Below, in pieces: positions 4,703 to 5,656 of a stretch of 5,656 nt of DNA. A program made the translations under genes and the position numbers. Source of the DNA: Bacteroidetes bacterium QH_10_64_19 (GTDB lineage: Bacteria; Bacteroidota; Rhodothermia; Rhodothermales; Salinibacteraceae); assembly GCA_003023125.1 (NCBI GenBank), contig PXSY01000146.1, forward strand, positions 5,811-11,466. Reading direction: 5' to 3'. How positions within the stretch are numbered: position 1 is the stretch's first letter; each line of letters starts with the position of its first letter. The notes beneath the pieces are model-generated. The model was not told where the DNA came from. It saw only the letters and a program-made list of their open reading frames with translations, and ran no database searches.

Positions 4703-5656
4703 ATGAGCAACGACGACATTGCTAGTGTTTTGCAGGAAACTGCCGATTTGCTTGAGCTCACGGGCGGCAACGAGTATCGGGCTCGAGCCTTCTCCCGGGC
4801 GGCCCGCTCGCTGAGCGGCCTCGACGATGCGGTCGCTGATCGGCTGGAGGCCGGCACACTGGTAGACATCAACGGCATCGGAGACGCCATGGCCGACCAC
4901 GTGGCGGACATTCTCCACGGCGGCTCCTTTGAGCTCCGCGACGAACTGCACAGCGCCGTCCCGCCCGGGCTCATGGACGTAATGCAGGTACAGGGCCTGG
5001 GGACGAAGCGGACGCGGCGGCTGTGGACGGAGCTGGACGTCACGTCGCTCGACGAGTTGGAACAGGCCGCTGAGGAAGACCGGATCACGACGCTCGATGG
5101 ATTCGGCCCGAAAACACAGCAGAACATCCTCGACAACCTTCGTCAACTGCGCCGTTACGAGTCGAAATGGCGCCTTGCCGACGCCTGGGCGGCGACGCAG
5201 TCGTTTCTGGATCGGGTGCAGTCCCTTGAGGGCGTCGATCGTGCGGCGATCACCGGGGCCCTGCGGCGCCAGCGCGCAACGGTGGAACAGGCCGAGGTGC
5301 TCGTGGCCACGAGCAAGCCGGAAGGGGTCCACGATCGGTTGGCCTCTCACCTCGACGATCCGTCCCAAACCGACGCCGGCCTCGCCGGTCATCTCGCGGA
5401 GGGCGTGCCCGTGCAGGTACACGTTGCTGCGCCCAATCGCTTTGGGACCGCATGGTGGCGCACCACCGGATCCTCCGAGCACTGCACTGCGGTGGAGGAT
5501 CGGGAAGGAGCGCCGGGCGACCACAAGACCGAAGCCGCTCTTTATCGGGCCGTCGGGTTGCCCGTGGTTCCGCCGGTGCTCCGTGAGGGGCAGGGGGAAG
5601 TAGAAGCGGGCGCCGCGGATCAGCTCCCGTCTCTCCTCTCCACCGACGACCTCGAC
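4703..5656 (+). CDS. polX: PolX-family DNA polymerase (N-terminal 318 residues), with a degenerate polymerase active site
   Basis: This is the 5' part of a bacterial PolX gene; full proteins are about 570 residues with a C-terminal PHP nuclease domain, which would lie beyond the window. Residues 1-80 are the helical 8-kDa-like domain ('IASVLQETADLLELTGGNEYRARAFSRAARSL') with a helix-hairpin-helix at G58-I-G60; two more are at G98-L-G100 and G133-F-G135. The palm follows, and a thumb with 'LGLPxIPPxLRE'-like sequence is seen at about 290-303. In the palm, the usual 'GSLRR-x-ETVGDIDLL' reads 'GALRRQRATVEQAEVL' (185-200), with Gln196 and Glu198 at the two metal-binding Asp positions. The third Asp, in 'VDLR', is Gln238. 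'TGSSEH' (255-260) is kept. Polymerase activity is therefore doubtful, while DNA binding and a PHP nuclease could remain. The ATG at 4703 aligns with family starts; no Shine-Dalgarno sequence is seen. Confidence 0.88.
   Translation, partial: MSNDDIASVLQETADLLELTGGNEYRARAFSRAARSLSGLDDAVADRLEAGTLVDINGIGDAMADHVADILHGGSFELRDELHSAVPPGLMDVMQVQGLGTKRTRRLWTELDVTSLDELEQAAEEDRITTLDGFGPKTQQNILDNLRQLRRYESKWRLADAWAATQSFLDRVQSLEGVDRAAITGALRRQRATVEQAEVLVATSKPEGVHDRLASHLDDPSQTDAGLAGHLAEGVPVQVHVAAPNRFGTAWWRTTGSSEHCTAVEDREGAPGDHKTEAALYRAVGLPVVPPVLREGQGEVEAGAADQLPSLLSTDDLD

Noticed and set aside
4652..5524. Minus-strand open frame of 290 codons opposite polX
   Set aside because: The plus strand encodes clear PolX motifs throughout; the minus frame has no recognisable motifs.

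Overview
The window looks like chromosomal DNA from a member of the Bacteroidota/Rhodothermota branch, probably a Salinibacter-like halophile. The reasons are: a DUF4293 protein (a family typical of Bacteroidota), an ExbB–ExbD–ExbD cluster whose ExbD proteins have Bacteroidota-style sequence features, fairly high GC, proteins rich in Asp and Glu, and no clear Shine-Dalgarno sequence before any gene. This placement is inferred from protein resemblance remembered from the families; no database search was run.

Layout. Positions 1-1672 (minus strand) read, in transcription order, an NAD-type isocitrate dehydrogenase, a DUF4293 membrane protein and the first 54 codons of an EamA/DMT transporter that leaves the window. 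The gaps are 22 and 24 bases, so this is probably one transcription unit. Positions 1673-1820 hold a candidate promoter for that unit and a strong terminator-like hairpin for the unit upstream of it.

Positions 1821-4029 (minus strand) read a proton-driven energy-transducing cluster: exbB, a 93-residue three-helix membrane protein of unknown function, an intact long exbD, and a second exbD. The second exbD is broken: its membrane anchor and its periplasmic domain are in different reading frames, and about 25 residues are missing between them. The intact proteins would form an inner-membrane ExbB/ExbD motor of the kind that powers TonB-dependent outer-membrane transport. No tonB is present in the window.

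Positions 4030-4702 form a 673-base divergent intergenic region. It holds a very good sigma70-like promoter toward exbB (TTGACA, 17 bases, TATACT) with a long, foldable leader. Upstream of that promoter is a 22-base-period tandem repeat. A second good promoter (TTGGAA, 17 bases, TATACT) points toward polX. I see no convincing gene in this region.

Positions 4703-5656 (plus strand) hold the first 318 codons of a PolX-family DNA polymerase, running off the window end. Its helix-hairpin-helix and thumb regions are recognisable, but all three expected catalytic aspartates of the polymerase active site appear to be replaced (Gln196, Glu198, Gln238). It may therefore lack polymerase activity. The two most notable observations are the deleted exbD and the degenerate PolX active site.
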